DNA of 64,000 nt from Serripes groenlandicus. Lineage: Eukaryota; Mollusca; Bivalvia; Cardiida; Cardiidae. The stretch lies in the NCBI GenBank assembly GCA_031761405.1, contig JASEVX010000001.1, forward strand, positions 113,468,416 to 113,532,415. The letters are read 5' to 3'. A program made the translations under genes and the position numbers. Within the stretch, counting starts at the first letter, position 1, and each line of letters opens with the position of its first letter. The notes beneath the pieces were generated by a model. It searched no databases and was not told the DNA's origin. It saw only the letters and a list, made by a program, of their open reading frames with translations. Below, one piece after another: positions 1 to 13,650 of the stretch.

Positions 1-401
1 CAAGCAAAACATATTTCCACAAACGACTTTGTTTATTATATTTTGAAGCCCATCTTGAAGACAATTAATATTAAATATTGTAACTGAAAAATATAAAAAA
101 TGGATAATGGAGAAAATATTTTGCTAAGTTAAATACCTTTCCAAACATCGTTTTGTAAAAGGATGCTATCTCCCGTCTCTGTTTGTTGTTATGATCACCA
201 AGGACACCTATAAAGTCGTTCACGGCATCACCTGTAATGAGATCATTACACGTGTTCTATAAGAACAATAAACATTTTCCGTATACAAAAGATTCTGCAG
301 CATCTAAGCAGAAAATCTCGATACAAATAAGAATTTGTCTTTTTTACAAATGGTGTAGGACCTAGTCGGATGCCACATTCGGTCTTGAAAATATTTTTTA
401 A

Positions 402-612
402 TCCTTTCCTAAATACAACTTATCTATAGCAGACGACTTTGAAAGCAGTTAGAGAAAAATATGAAGACTCTATAAATAAAAGGATAAATAATATTGTGGC
501 TAAAGAAGAAATTGCTCACCATGAGCAATTTCTTCTTCTGCCACCATGTTGCCAAAAAGTCTTCAACAAAAACAGATGCATCAAAATGCGTCTGCAAGTG
601 GGCAAAGGAAAA
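402..612. mobile_element. MITE-A copy
   Basis: TCCTTTCCTAAATACAAC at one side and GTGGGCAAAGGA at the other, with an inner perfect foldback GAAGAAATTGCTC / GAGCAATTTCTTC around 508-538. Confidence 0.65.
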
Positions 613-750
613 CTAAAAGTACAATACACTGTTACATTAAGGCCACCGGCCCATCATACACGATGTACACACATGTATAGATACTGATACAGACTTGTCA
701 CATAATACACAGTTGTAGGAATAGAGCTCTATATCAAATGCTAAAATTTA

Positions 751-946
751 AGCCGTCTCGCGAGAAAACCAAAATTGTGGACTCTGCGTAAAGTATCGAA
801 CCAGATCAGCCTCAGCATACCGCGCAGGCGAACCCGAACAGACACTTTTCGTCTCCTGTGGATTGTCTGTTTCAGGAATCATTACTCTATACCTCTATCC
901 TGCTGATAACGAATGTGTCGGGCCGGATGGTTTTCTCGCGAGACGG
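751..946. mobile_element. MITE-B copy, about 60 bp shorter than full length
   Basis: Terminal inverted repeats AGCCGTCTCGCGAGAAAACC and GGTTTTCTCGCGAGACGG are nearly perfect. The interior includes TGTTTCAGGAATCATTACTC. Confidence 0.75.
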
Positions 947-1309
947 ATCAAATGTTAAAAATACTTAGTTATGTCTTGGTCACATATATAACTATATGTA
1001 AGTAAATTACAGTTGTTGACTAATTTGAGACTCTTTCAATGTTATGATTGATTAAATGAAGACTGCAATTCTCCTTATGGTCAATTTATCGATACTGCTC
1101 AATGGATGAAAGCTATCACACACAGATGGTATTTCAATATACCAATCAGTTTCAATAAACAATAAGTTATGGTTATTGAATAGAGTTAAAGCACTCAGAC
1201 AAAAGGAGAATGTTTTATTATGACCATTTGTTTCATTTTCATTATGTGTGCAACGTTCACAAAGGACATCTGCTGCATGTGTTTATGCCTTAGTCATAGT
1301 GTCATGTTT

Positions 1310-1960
1310 TGGCCGCCACGTTTAGCTACGTTGGGAAACATACTTACAACCTGAGCAAACGTAGCACAACGTGGTTAAAACATGATCAAACGTGACAAAA
1401 CGTGAAGTGGAAATTTTAATTTTGGACATGTTCAAAATTCGCTCACGTTTTCCCACAACGTACCACAACGTGGTGAGAACGGAGTACAGCGTACTATAAT
1501 GAAGCAGACACGTAGCAGAAACGTAGGAGAAACGTAGCTTAAACGTAATAGAACGTAAACATAGCACGTTCCGCCGGTTGATACGTTCTGTTGCGTTTGC
1601 TGACATGTTGTGCTGCGCTATGCTACGTTGTGGCCTCGTTGCTACCACGTTCCAATGGCTTGTTATGCCACGCTGTGTCACGCTATGATACGTTGTATGA
1701 GGCATAACGAAGCACAGCGTGGAACAACGAGGTGACAGCGTGGCGGCAGCGAGACATAACCCAACTTTGATATTCGAATTCACCTATAAATTGTGTCCCA
1801 ACGGAAATACAACGAGGCGACAGCGTGGCTAGCACGTGGCTATGACGTGGCAACAACGTGGCACATCGTGGCACCCCGCTGAAATTTGCTAAATCGTGGG
1901 TGTCAGAAACGAGGCGCAACAGCGAGGCCAAAACGTGACACCATGATTGGGGCAATAGGA
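1310..1960. repeat. Degenerate short-period CGT array
   Basis: ACGTAG, ACGTGG and CGAGG words recur every 9-12 bases with variable spacers. The words run as AACGTA in the first part, switch to the reverse complement (TACGTT, GCTACGTTG) at about 1570-1690, then switch back. Long overlapping frames here come from the repeats and are not genes. Confidence 0.7.
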
Positions 1961-2092
1961 AAGGTCTAACACAGAGTGCCCAATTGTCAATTCGCTCAAC
2001 GATCTAACGCCTACTGGGACTCTTGGTTTGTGAGAGTTTAGCTGCTTTTCCATTTTTAGAGTCGCCTGGTTTGAAACCTGTGATGCAAATAG

Positions 2093-2330
2093 TCCAGCGC
2101 CGTTTTCGAGTTGATAGCGTCGTGGATTTTAATTCGGGCGTCCCGGGTTCGATCCCCAGTCGCGTCTCGACAGTCATGATGGAGTGCCCTTGGACAAGGC
2201 ACATGTTTTGGCCTAGTACTGGTTTGTTTACCCAGGGATCATGAAACAGTGAACTGTCGCCGTGATATAACTGAAATAATGTTGAAAACGGCGTAAAGCG
2301 CCAATGAAAGAAACAATATTTAGTAAAATC
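2093..2330 (+). mobile_element. tRNA-headed SINE, + strand
   Basis: Head with GTCCCGGGTTCGATCCCCAG (B-box) at about 2140-2162, then TCATGATGGAGTGCCCTTGG, a TTTGTTTACCCAGGGATCAT block and the tail GATATAACTGAAATAATGTT GAAAACGGCG. It resembles V-SINEs of molluscs. Confidence 0.8.
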
Positions 2331-5300
2331 GGAGCCGAAGATAATAGGTTTGTTCACGTTCTTCACCTTTGACTGATGGAATGGAATCTGTGATGTTTGT
2401 CTCACTAGTATAAAGCTAGGCCAACCGTCTAAACCAGGCTCCATATTAATGGCTGCTCATTTTTACATTTAACAGGTTAACCGTTTAGCATTGAATGGAT
2501 AAAACTCATTCTTTGATCGCAAAAGCCTAATGATGTGATTACACAAAGTGATTGTCACAAAAAAAGAAAAATACTCAAAATGTTCCAATACTGTTTTCAG
2601 AAGTCTCTCCAATATGCTGACGAATTTTGACGCATAAACATCGAAAAAAATAATAAGCTCACAGTAAGAAATTTCTCTGTTTTGCCAGATTAAATTAACG
2701 TATTCAATAAAACGGTTCATAGTTTTTCTTTGATATTTTTCGTCGTCTTCTTCAGGTTGATTGTAAGTTGGAAGGGTTAAACTTCTTAGGTTTTGGTCCT
2801 GTTTAAACTCAAACACGAGAATACTTTTCGCTCTCGTTTCCTAAGGCGATAAAACTTATGCCGTACATACCATCTTTGACACCGCCCTGTATGCCCTTTC
2901 TAAACGTTATGGCAGCTTTCTCAGCTACACCGGCATTAAACAGTTTAGCGCCTCGAATTGTAGGCTGGAAAATTAGAAAGAATCAATGGACAACATATTT
3001 ACCCTGTATAGTTTTTGACATTTTATCATTACAAGCAATATAGATGCAGGTGAAATGCTATGGTTTCCTACTAAGCTTCTTTTTATGATGTACGTGAATG
3101 GATGCTTTTGACGATTGAAAGAATCCTGCTGCAATGTGAGGAAATTCGTAGTGTGAAACCTTCTGCAATTATTTAGAAATTTCAAAACAGATAGGTGTTG
3201 TTAATCGTTTAATTGACATTTTTTTTTACATTTTCTGACAATATGGAGCTCTTTTTCCCCCTAAAAATACGTGCATGCACATGGACATAGGCGGACTTTC
3301 GGATTCAGAAAACACATTGGCTAGCAAACACCGCATTGAGAACGCAAAATTGCCTGTTATTTTTTCTGTCGGTCTGAAAGTTACTGGTTACTGGTATTTT
3401 TTTTGCAATTATTTCATCGAGCGTGATAAATATGAGGTTGTTTTGCAATCGGTGTAAAATAAGTAAGTTTAAACTAAAGCAAAAGCGTTGACTTTCTTTA
3501 CAGGAGGACACAGCGAACACTCACTGTTTCGTAATTTCAGTTTAGAAGAGTTTTAAACTATCGTCTAATAAAGTGTTACAACGAGATAGTAGCTCGTCTT
3601 AAAGGAATACGCTCGGCTGAAAAAAACTCGCTTTGAATTGAAAAATATTGACTTAAAGAATATTTATTTATTATGCATTTCATTAACATACAACTAATAA
3701 TGAAGATATTACTATTTAAAAAGACTATTTGTGCTGATCGGTGCGCAGCATGGGCGCGACCATTGTTTACATATCGCAATGTCTCGATACTTTCTGAAAA
3801 GATTCGTGACGTCATTTACCCTCTATGTCCCAAACAAAACATACAAGTAGAGTTAGCTAATGAACGACTGCGTATAAAGGGAATACAAAATATACTTTTT
3901 CGTAAGAAAATTAACCCCGGAAGTTTACAAACCTAAACTTCAAATTATTCAAAATGAAATTCAAAGCATTACATCATATTATTACTAGATCTATATAAAG
4001 TTTTATAGTAAATAGTATCCAACCATAGTAGGTGGATAGAAAACTCGAAATTGACTCGTGTAATATATATCAGCCAATTAAATATATGTGTGTTAACATT
4101 TATTTATACAATAATTTCATTCGTTTATATATTTGACAGTTGTTTGTTATGATTTCACAGCTCGTTAGACATAATGAACCGTTGTTTTTGTAGAACAATC
4201 AAAGGTCATAGAAACAATTTAATTTCCGGTAATGGTCGGACGCTTCTGTAATAGGATCTGTCGGCGAGTCTTTTGAGCAGGCATAATTCGACCCATTCCC
4301 TACATACTCTGGAGTTGGCGGTAAAGAGATTTTCCATATTAGTCATCTGCTGCAGATTTGGTGTATGTTGAAAAGGGTGAATTGAAATGGTTAATTTTGA
4401 CCAAATTTCCAAAAGGATTTTTGTTGTAAGACTTTTATATCATATATTGAAGAACAATTCTCAAACCTGTATAAATATGCCTTTTAATTCCAAATGAAAT
4501 CGTCCAATTTTTAAAATCGTTACTTGTTTTTAGTTGAATGTATTTTACCACAATTCATTTCCTCCAAATACAAGACACGGGAAAGTTTATGAAGAATGCG
4601 TACAGCATAGCTTCGGATGTTTTTACACAAATGAGCCACGTCACACACAAATCGCAATTCGGAGGTCATATTGTGAATTGCATATTTGTATGGTCGGGTT
4701 TTCGTCAGGATGCGTCTGCAGAGGCTTACTGTACCGCTCAAAAGCAAAAACAATTTTCTGCCATGCCCAAAGGCTTTCTTACACCGGCACTCCACACAAC
4801 ACTACAATCTCTATGACAGCAAATACATGTATAAATAAAGTTGTAAACGTTGTGACAAAAGGCGTAATTCACAGATTAATCCGGTAGCAATCAGACACTA
4901 CTTATGATCTACCAACAAAGCACCACCGAGGCTTTGATGCGCTGATCAGGAGCAGTAGCCGACTAGGGGTAATAAACAGCAAGTCAACTAATTAGGGGTA
5001 ATAAAATAATTAATTGACCATCATGTAAGGCGTGTAAAATGTTACAGCAGTCAAAAGACGTCAGTTCGTTTGAAAACATTCGATTTAGCTTTTCCTATAT
5101 AATTCATAACTGCAATACTGTTACGTCTTTCACAGCCTTATGTTGAAGTACTGCCCATAACGTCAGGAGTTTGATGATGATCAAATGCAAACAAGGACAG
5201 CACTGGCTGTAATCGACCATGTCCAAAACCTTGGTCGACAACAGCGAAAATATTTATGTGGTGAAAAGATCTATAGGCAGGCATTTTCAAAACTTACTGG

Positions 5301-5634
5301 ATAGTGGACATGATAACAATTAATCAGAAAAGAGAAGAGGAAAAACCTTGTGAGGCAGAGATCAAACTGATCATGAATTGTTGTGTTTGCTTTTTAGTTG
5401 TGAATCACACTGTTTGTTTCTTGGGAAGATTCATGAACAAAAAAATACCACACAAGTATGCAATTTGATCTTATTATGAAATTAGCACTGAAACTATCCA
5501 AATGCGGAATTTGTGCTGACGCGGTTCATTTGAGTAAAATCCCCACGCGTTATGACGTAAGCATTTCCCATAGGCTCTTCCAACATTCGGTGTTACAATC
5601 TGTGACCTTTTGTGTTTGTGAAATTTGACGATTT
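2331..5634. other. No gene recognised
   Basis: AT-rich sequence with short frames only, none with recognisable motifs or splice context. About 4300-4380 has a small fragment of MITE-A end sequence. Confidence 0.5.
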
Positions 5635-5718
5635 CATTTGGATTATAAGGGATTTTTATGCAGGTTTGTGAGAAATCATTTGGATTATAAGGGATTTTTA
5701 TGCAGGTTTGTGAGAAAT
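5635..5718. repeat. 42-bp direct duplication (two copies)
   Basis: CATTTGGATTATAAGGGATT and its continuation occur twice, 42 bp apart, with no change I can see. Confidence 0.9.
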
Positions 5719-6101
5719 TATTTTACAATTCATTCTTTAACAAACAAATAAATCTTTTGAAAGTTTGGTCACTAGGAAAAAAAATGAATTTACACTTTTA
5801 TTGAAGGATTCTGGAGATTTCGTCTAACTGATACTATAGAGTAAATGGGGGTAGAGAACACGTCGACCATTTTCTTGTTGAAGACGCGTTTGTAGCAGAC
5901 GACTTTTGAAAAACATCTTGAATAAAGGGGACATTGCTCAAAATTAGCAGTTTCTCCTTTCACCGTAGTGTTTTCAACATTACCATTATGTTTTCAAATG
6001 TTTGCAATGATTATACTTTATAGAATTTCCTAATTTCTTATGTTTTTTACACATGCCAAGGTCGTGTTTTTGTTTACCTTCTTTTTTGTTACTGATAAAT
6101 T

Positions 6102-6190
6102 AAATTAACGGCAATTACGTTCTCAAACTTCTCTATTATCGAATTCAATAAATTAACGGCAATTACGTTCTCAAACTTCTCAAATTATCT
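6102..6190. repeat. 48-bp direct duplication (two copies)
   Basis: AATTAACGGCAATTACGTTC and its continuation occur twice, 48 bp apart. Confidence 0.85.
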
Positions 6191-7434
6191 AATTAAGGAA
6201 GTTTAAATAAACATTCAAAGCAAACTGTAATCAATTATAACACGGGTCAATTTACCGCCCGCCCCACTATGATGAATTAATAATCTAAAACAAACATACA
6301 TGTATACAATATTTACACCATTAAACTTCAAAAAGTGGTCCTTCCTCATAATCGGCCTTTTTGTACCAGACATTTTGGGAAATTGGCCTTTCTTTCTGGA
6401 CCTATAATCGGCCTTTTTGGACTGGCCTTTTACGCATTTGGCCAATTTTGACCTATACCTAAGATAAGATAGCGATCTGAATATTTTATAGTAATCCATA
6501 CGGTGTTAATCGGAAGTGGGTAACTGACGTCACAGGAAGTTGATTAATTTATAAGCAAAGATGGCGGCGCCCATAGGCGATCGATACCGACGTGAAAACA
6601 CAAGCATATATCTTGGTAGTGCAAAAAGGTAATTACATCAACATGATACATTACTGTAGTGCTATTTAGCCATATAGTTTAAATTTCAGCCGAGCGTATT
6701 CCTTTAAAATCATTGCACATCAAAACGGTCAGTTATTCTAAAAGTTATGCTGTTTAAATTCGAATGTAGCGGTATAAGCTCAGATTTATCCGAGGCAGTT
6801 CGTGGGAAAAGGTACTAGCTGGCTTTTAAACAAATCTGACCAGGTTCTACACTGTTCACACTTTACTTACTGAAACTCGTTAAACGATTATGTCGACCTG
6901 TGTAGATTATGATGATTATATGTCTCTAATATGACTGAGCAGAAGAACTGTACAGAAATGCCAACTTGACTTCCGAAACACGGTCTCATATTAAAGAGAG
7001 GAATATTACCATATTAATCCAGTGAAAAGCTTCACTCCTGTCAAACGTGCTGGCTTCTGGTAGGACTACTGGTCGAAAACCGCGCTATGAAAATATTGAA
7101 AAAAATATAGCATCTCTCAATCTCTCCTTCTCTCACATTGATTTCAGATTAAATACCTTTCATCATATACACACTCTGCAACAGACAAGTTTTAATAAAG
7201 GTTGTGATGAAGAAGAGAGAAAAACAGCAGGTAAGTTGGTAGACATATTATAATTATAACCTGAACAATGTTTGTCTTTCCGACAATACATTATGGAATG
7301 ATACTTTACAATTACCAATGTTGTTCTCAGTGATCAGAATTGAATACCATGCTCCAAACAAGGCTTCTGATTGGTTAATTTGGAAAACGAGTTTGCTTCT
7401 GACCTATCAGATATTTGAGCACAAATTAAAAATA

Positions 7435-7601
7435 TGCAGCAGGCGACTTGGAAAACACCTTAGTAAAACTATGGAACATCTCTTCAAACGATGATGTAAT
7501 TGTTGAAAGGAGTTGAATATGTTGTGGTAAAGAGAAAAATTGCCCATCACAAAGTCGTCTGCTGCAGATGCGTCAGAAAACGCCTATATGCAGGTCAGGG
7601 T
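7435..7601. mobile_element. MITE-A copy, partial
   Basis: GCAGCAGGCGACTTGGAAAA at one side and AAAGTCGTCTGCTGCAGATG CGTC at the other are inverted. The interior has TGTTGTGGTAAAGAG. Confidence 0.55.
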
Positions 7602-7984
7602 TAATATAGTATAAATAGTTACGCTAGTCATTACAGGTGTGATACTGTTTGTTGGTTCTGTTGGTTCGCTGCTCACAACTGTTACCTTTCAAGTAAATAG
7701 GTGTTCATATTGATGTGATTCAACATTATAGGTTATTGCATCTGTATGGGAAAATAGTGTGTTGGACGAGTTCCTTCGGCTGAGTTGCCAAAGCTTGCGA
7801 GGATAGTTCTCCGAAGACTGAACTCGTCCAAACACAATAGTTTTCCATAATCAAAACCTTTTTAGCAAGAGGCTGGTCAGAGCCAATGCTATAGTAGGCG
7901 AATTCCGAAGACACTCATCGAAACCTAGACAGGAATCAGTGCCTATTGTCTTATTATTACAATATCGACAATGAAATACTTTAA

Positions 7985-8790
7985 CTATCTCTTTCTACAG
8001 TAGTTCTCAATTACTGAACACTATTTCGGGTTCAACGAGATGTCTTGATATTCGAAGATTGTATATATAATGTCTGTTATAGCACATGCATCTGTGGAAT
8101 ATTTTTTTAAAATGAATGAACCAATTCCAAATACTAATCCCTGCAGAATCGGACCGCCAATGAATTTGACAAATTCAGATGATCTTCAGCAAAACTATGG
8201 AAAATCTCTACATATGAAAAAGTAATTGCTGAAAGGAGTTGAACATATTGTGGCAAAAAGAGAAATTGCTCATCATCTCTTTCTACAGTAGTTCTCAATT
8301 ACTGAACACTATTTTGGGTTCAAAGAGATGTTTTTATATTCGTAGATTGAATACTATCAGTGAAAGCAAATGCATATGTGGAAAAGTTGTTATCAACCGA
8401 AAAATGAATTTGATCACCTAAGCAATAGAAAGATTGGCAATAGAGAGATTTCAAAAGAAATTTTATTTTAAAATATATGAATTGCAAAATAAAAACTTAA
8501 AAGGTATTTCTGTGCTTTCAACATGGCTTGATCACGCGTCAAATTCAAGGGTAATTCCTGAATATTGTAAATCGAGTGGAGTAAACGCAGTTTTTCGTTT
8601 CCGACTCTAAAACAAATTAAGATAATCAAAACTATGGAAAATCTCTACAATTGAAAAAGTTATTGCTGAAAGGAGTTGAACATATTGTGGCAAACAGAGA
8701 AATTGCTTATCATGAGCAATTTCTTCGATTGTCACAATCTTTTCAAAAGTCGTCTGCTGCAGATGGGTCAGAAAACGTCTATATTCAACG
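7985..8790. repeat. Local duplication including two MITE-A copies
   Basis: The CTCTTTCTACAGTAGTTCTC block occurs at about 7988 and 8276. The MITE-A block ACTATGGAAAATCTCTACA occurs at about 8195 and 8631. A segment of about 290-440 bp was copied in tandem and then diverged. Confidence 0.65.
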
Positions 8791-9539
8791 AAATAAACCG
8801 AAATAAACCGATATATACAAAATGGACATCCAGGTGACAGAATGAGATAGTCAAGTATATACCAAAAGAGAATCAAATTATTGAAAGGATAATTGCTTTT
8901 TTATACACATATTTACTTAAATTATAAATAATTCGCTAGGTCGTATCTCTATCTTTAAAATAAACCGGTTGCTGTATTAGTTTCGTTAAATACTGGTTGG
9001 AAAGTGGCTGGTATTTTTTGTCAAATCTTTCAAACAGTGCTTGATAGACTGTTCCAAACAAAACTGGCATGTACAAATCAACGCATCTGGTCGTTGCCAT
9101 GATTACAAACACTATAAATCTCTGCTAACTACAGAAATATATCTGTTGATTGACATGCCATTAGAATAACTCTTGCTAAATTCCGTTGCTCGAACCACAC
9201 ATTTGGCATCGAGACTGGTCGTCACAATAATATTGATCGTGAACTAAGGATATGCATTTACTGTTTTCAAAGAAAAATATTGTTGAAAGTGAATTTCATG
9301 TGTTATTTCACCGCCAAAAGTTTGATCAATTAAGAACTGTATTTTTATTTGATTGGTATGTAGGCGACACTAACATTGATGATTGTTCTACATTGCTTCA
9401 AAACGACAATCCTGATGTAATATAAAGACTTTCATATTTCATATATATGTTAATGAAAACATGATAAGGACATCATTCTCAGTTATATATTATTTGTTAA
9501 AAAGAATGCTTTGTACTATGCGCCGGTGGCCTAATTACT
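8791..9539. other. No gene recognised
   Basis: AT-rich sequence without motif-bearing frames or obvious repeats. Confidence 0.4.
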
Positions 9540-11735
9540 TTCAATAAAATAGTTGGCATCGTCATTGTTGGATCAAGAGTTTTTGTTGAAGTATTAGTTT
9601 CGTCAACTAATGGTTCGAGACTAAATATTAGTTCAAGAGTTCTTATTGGTGTATTTGTTTCGTCAAAAATGGTATTAAATTGGCTGTTGGATCAAGTGAT
9701 TGTGTTGGTGATTTAGTTTCGTCAAATAATTGTTGGAGAGTGAATGTTGGCTCTTGAGTTTTTGTTGGAGTATTTGTTGTCGATTACAGATTGGAAATCG
9801 ACTGTTGTTGGTTCTAGAGTTCGTGTTGGTGTGTTAGTTTCGTCAAATAATTGTTGGAGAGTGAATGTTGGCTCAAGAGTTCTTGTTGGTGTATATTTTT
9901 CGTCAATACTGCTTGTAAAGTGAATGTAAGATCAAGAGTTCTGGTTAGTGTGTTATTTTTGTCAAATACTGATTGGAAAGTGACTGTTGTTGGTTCTAGA
10001 GTTATTGTTGGTGGGTTAGTCTCGTCAAATAATTGTTGGAGAGTGAATGTTGGCTCATGAGTTCTTGTTGGAGTATTTGTTGTCGATTACTGATTGGAAA
10101 TCGACTGTTGTTGGCTCAAGAGTTCTTGTTGGTGTATTAGTTTCGATAAATAATGATTGGAAAATGACTGTTTTTGTGTTAGATTCGTCAAATAATTGTT
10201 GGAGAGTGAATGTTGGTGAATGTTGGCTCAATAGATCTTATAGTAGTGTTAGTTTCGTCAAATAATGGTTGGAAAGTGAACATTGGTTGAAGAGTTCTTG
10301 TTGGTGTTTTAGTTTTGTCAAATAATCGTTGGAAACTGACTGTTTGATCAAGAGTTTTTGTTGGAGTGTCAAACAATTGTGAGACAGTGAATGTTGGCTC
10401 AATAGTTCTAATTGGTGTGTAAGTTTCGTCAAATACATGTTGGAGAGATAATGTTGGCTCAAGAGATCTTATTGTTGTGTTAGTTTCTTAAAATAATTGT
10501 TGGAGAGTGAATGTTGGAGAGTGAGATCCTATTGGTGTGCTAGTTTCGTCAAATAATGGTTGGAGTGTGAATGTTGGATCAAAAGTTGTTTTTGGTGTGT
10601 TAGTTTGGTCAAATTATGGTTGGAGAGTGAATGTTCGCTCAAGAGATCTTATTGGTGTGTTAGTTTCGTCAAATAATGGTTGGAGAGTGAATCTTGGCTC
10701 AAGAAATCTTACTGGTGTGTTTGTTTCGACAAATAATTGTTGGAAAGTGAATGTTGGCTCAAGAGATCTTGTTGGTGTATTAGTTTCGTCAAATAATCGT
10801 TGGAAAGTGACTGTTGGATCAAGAGTTTTTGTTGGTGTGTTTTTTTCGTCAAATAATAGTTGGAGAGATAATGTTGGCTCAAGAGATCTTATTGTTGTGT
10901 TAGTTTCGTCAAATACTAGTTGGAGAGATAATGTTGGCTCAAGAGATCTTATTGTTGTGTTAGTTTCGTCAAATAATTGTTGGAGAGTGAATGCTGGCTG
11001 GTTGGAAAATGACTGTTGTTGTGTTAATTTCGTCAAAAAAATGTTGGGGAGTGAATGTTGGCTCAAGAGATCTTATTGGTGTGTTAGTTTCGTCAAATAA
11101 TTGTTGAAGTGTGAATGTTGTATCAAAAGTTCTTGTTGGTGTGTTAGTTTCGTCAACAAATGATTGGAGAGTCAATGTTGACTCAAGAGATCTTATTGGT
11201 GTGTTAGTTTCGTCAAATAATTGTTGAAGTGTGAATGTTGTATCAAAAGTTCTTGTTGGTGTGTTAGTTTCGTCAATAAATGATTGGAGAGTCAATGTTG
11301 ACTCAAGAGATCTTATTGGTGTGTTAGTTTCGGCAAATAATTGTGAATGTTGAATAACAAATATTCTAGTTGGAGTGTTAGTTTCGTCAAATAATGGCTG
11401 GAAAGTGAATGTTGAATCAAAAGTTTTTATTGGTGTGTTAGTTTGGAGAGTGAACGTTGGTTCAAGAGATCTTGTTGGAGTATTGGTTTAGTCAAATCAT
11501 GGTTGGAGAGTGAACATTGGTTCAGGAGTTCTTGTTGGAGTATTGGTTTAGTCGAATCATGGTTGGAGAATGAATGTTAGTTCAAGAGTTCTTGTTGGTG
11601 TATTGGTTTAGGCATATCATGGTTGGAGAGTGAATTTTGGTTCAAGAGTTCTTGATGGTGTATTGGTTTAGTCAAATCATAGAGGGAGAGTGAACGTTGG
11701 TTCAAGAGTTATTGTTGGTGTTTTATTTTTATGTG
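9540..11735. repeat. 60-bp minisatellite, roughly 36 units
   Basis: The unit is TTAGTTTCGTCAAATAATTG, TTGGAGAGTGAATGTTGGCT, CAAGAGATCTTATTGGTGTG. Between 10561 and 11330 units keep exact 60-bp spacing; the edges are more diverged. Because 60 is divisible by three, frames stay open on both strands (187 codons on +, 150 on -) as 20-residue repeats. I treat these as by-products of the array. Confidence 0.95.
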
Positions 11736-11938
11736 TATATAGCGTTATTCATGAAAGGTGATCCGATTTTTTACAGAGCTCTTTTTTGTTATCGAAAGTC
11801 TTAAATTTTATTAAACTATTTGTTAATAGTAATCAATCATACCCTCCTATTATAAATGACATTAACTTTAGATAAAAAAGTGCGTACATGATAATGAGTA
11901 TACTGAAATACTATTGAAAACGACATAAAACTGTATAT

Positions 11939-12147
11939 AGTAATCCTTTTCCAAATACGGACGTTTCTTGACTCATCTGCAGCAAACGGCATTTGGAAAC
12001 ATTCTGACATACAGAGAAATTCTTCATAATGAGCGATTTTAGTTTCCACACTGTTAAGCTTTATTAAATATTTATACTTTCATTTACAGATATTCAAACA
12101 CTTTTTCAAAGTCGTCTTCTGCAGTTCTGTTGTATGCGAAAAAGGGA
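11939..12147. mobile_element. MITE-A copy
   Basis: TCCTTTTCCAAATACGGACG at one end and TGCGAAAAAGGG at the other, with CATCTGCAGCAAACGGCATT and AAAGTCGTCTTCTGCAG as inverted inner blocks. Confidence 0.6.
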
Positions 12148-12334
12148 CAAACAACAACAACGGTTGTTGATACCACAACTTCAACATATCCTTAAAGGAA
12201 GCTACTGCATCCTGGTCCATCTATTGTGTTTATTGTTAGTCGGCATGAAACAATAGACAAGGCGTTAAACTCATATCCTTTATGCATGTTAGTTTACGCC
12301 CGTGTTTTTCAGGATCTAGAAGGCTCAAAATTTA

Positions 12335-12868
12335 TTTTTTGACGATAGCTGTTTAACCTCAGTTTTGACCTAGATGTTAAACAAATGATCTAGATTGTAG
12401 ACTATTCAAATTTTGTATTTAATTAATTATGTCGAAGAAATAAATGAAATGAAACGTTTTGATTGGTTTTAACTTGGCGATCCAACCAGAAGCACTAATA
12501 AGATGAAGTTTTAAAATGAAATGTTCCGCATACTAACTTTTAATTGTCTCCTTAAGAAATAAATTTCAGTGAAAAAAATCAGTGAAAACGTATGAAATAT
12601 AATATTTATGCAAAATATTAATTATTTTTGAAACATGATAAGTTTTCAGTTATTTATCGTCAATTAAAACTTATACGACTCTTGGGGGCCTCGCGTAATC
12701 TCCAGTCATGTGGCGTATTCTCGGGCTTGATAATCTATTTATAGAAACTGAAGCTGGATGGAGAAGGCCGATTAGCCTTTGGTAAACACAAAGATTATTG
12801 CGCAAATTTTATAAAATTACTGATTGTTTTGATTATTATCGCCGTTTATCTTTTTTTAAGATATGTTT
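12335..12868. repeat. Dispersed repeat, copy 1 of a 540-bp pair
   Basis: Matches 46985-47528 in the same orientation along its whole length with scattered substitutions and short indels, from GATAGCTGTTTAACCTCAGT to TTATCGCCGTTTATC. No terminal repeats or coding frame are evident. Confidence 0.9.
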
Positions 12869-13056
12869 TGTTTTGTTTGTCTTGTGTTTATGCCGCTTTT
12901 AACACTTTTCCAGATATACCATGGCATTTCCTGGGTAAGTTACCAGTTCTGCTAGTCCATTTATCCTGTCACCAGCGAGTCGGTCGTAAACCATACCCTT
13001 TAATCCTGAGCGCAAAGGGGGGACATCCCTTAATATCACTTTAAAGTATATATTAT

Positions 13057-13128
13057 GACCAGGTCGGGGACTTAAGCCTCGACCTCTCGCATCCGAGGCA
13101 GACGATCTACGACTACACAACCGAGGCT
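13057..13128 (-). pseudogene. tRNA-like SINE head relic
   Basis: The minus strand reads GCCTCGGTTGTGTAGTCGTA, then a gene-sized gap and GAGGTCGAGGCTTAAGTCCC. The layout matches the better preserved head at 53472-53546. Confidence 0.5.
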
Positions 13129-13575
13129 GTAAAACTAAAGCCGGTTATTATGCACCAAATAACACAGTACATGTTTAAATTGTGTTTGTATAGCGTTTTC
13201 AATAGTTTTCAATTTTCATACGTGCGTTTCGTGGGATAAATATACATGAGGCACGTCTACCGAAATGTGGTCCAATACATATGCATACAGGGCAGACTCA
13301 GGCGAGTCTTCGCATATGCACAGTCTGACATCAGTTTTCACTTTCCGCCGTTATGCTATATAAACCTAAATGAATATTTTACTCATATAATACAAGGATA
13401 GCCCCTGTAGTTGTACGCCAATGTTACTTTAAATGATACCAGCTCGGAGAGTCACTAAGTCGGCAAGTGGCGGCTCAAATTTAACTAGTCATTGGCTCAT
13501 AACCCTCAATCAAAAATATTCCTTGAACACTGAGCACAAATGAGAGACATTGCTACTATCATTTTAAGAGATTTT

Positions 13576-13650
13576 ATAAAACACCTGACGGGTTCTCGAA
13601 CCCCGTTTTTAATTCTATAGGTGAGCGTTTTCATTTCTAGACCACGGAAG
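13576..13650 (-). pseudogene. tRNA-like relic
   Basis: The minus strand has CCGTGGTCTAGAAATG (A-box-like) and CGGGGTTCGAGAACCCGTCA (B-box-like) at tRNA spacing. Confidence 0.45.

Noticed and set aside
1322..1955. Overlapping minus frames of 153 and 90 codons
   Set aside because: They sit inside the degenerate CGT-word array; two overlapping frames read the same repeats.
2004..2444. 146-codon minus frame
   Set aside because: It overlaps the SINE at 2093-2330 in antisense. Stretches like DPWVNKPVLG are commonly read from this SINE family, and a second one appears at 58394-58681.
10537..11100. 187-codon + frame of 20-residue repeats as a protein gene
   Set aside because: It is produced by a 60-bp minisatellite, the opposite strand is equally open, and neighbouring units contain stops. 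No start context or splice sites stand out.
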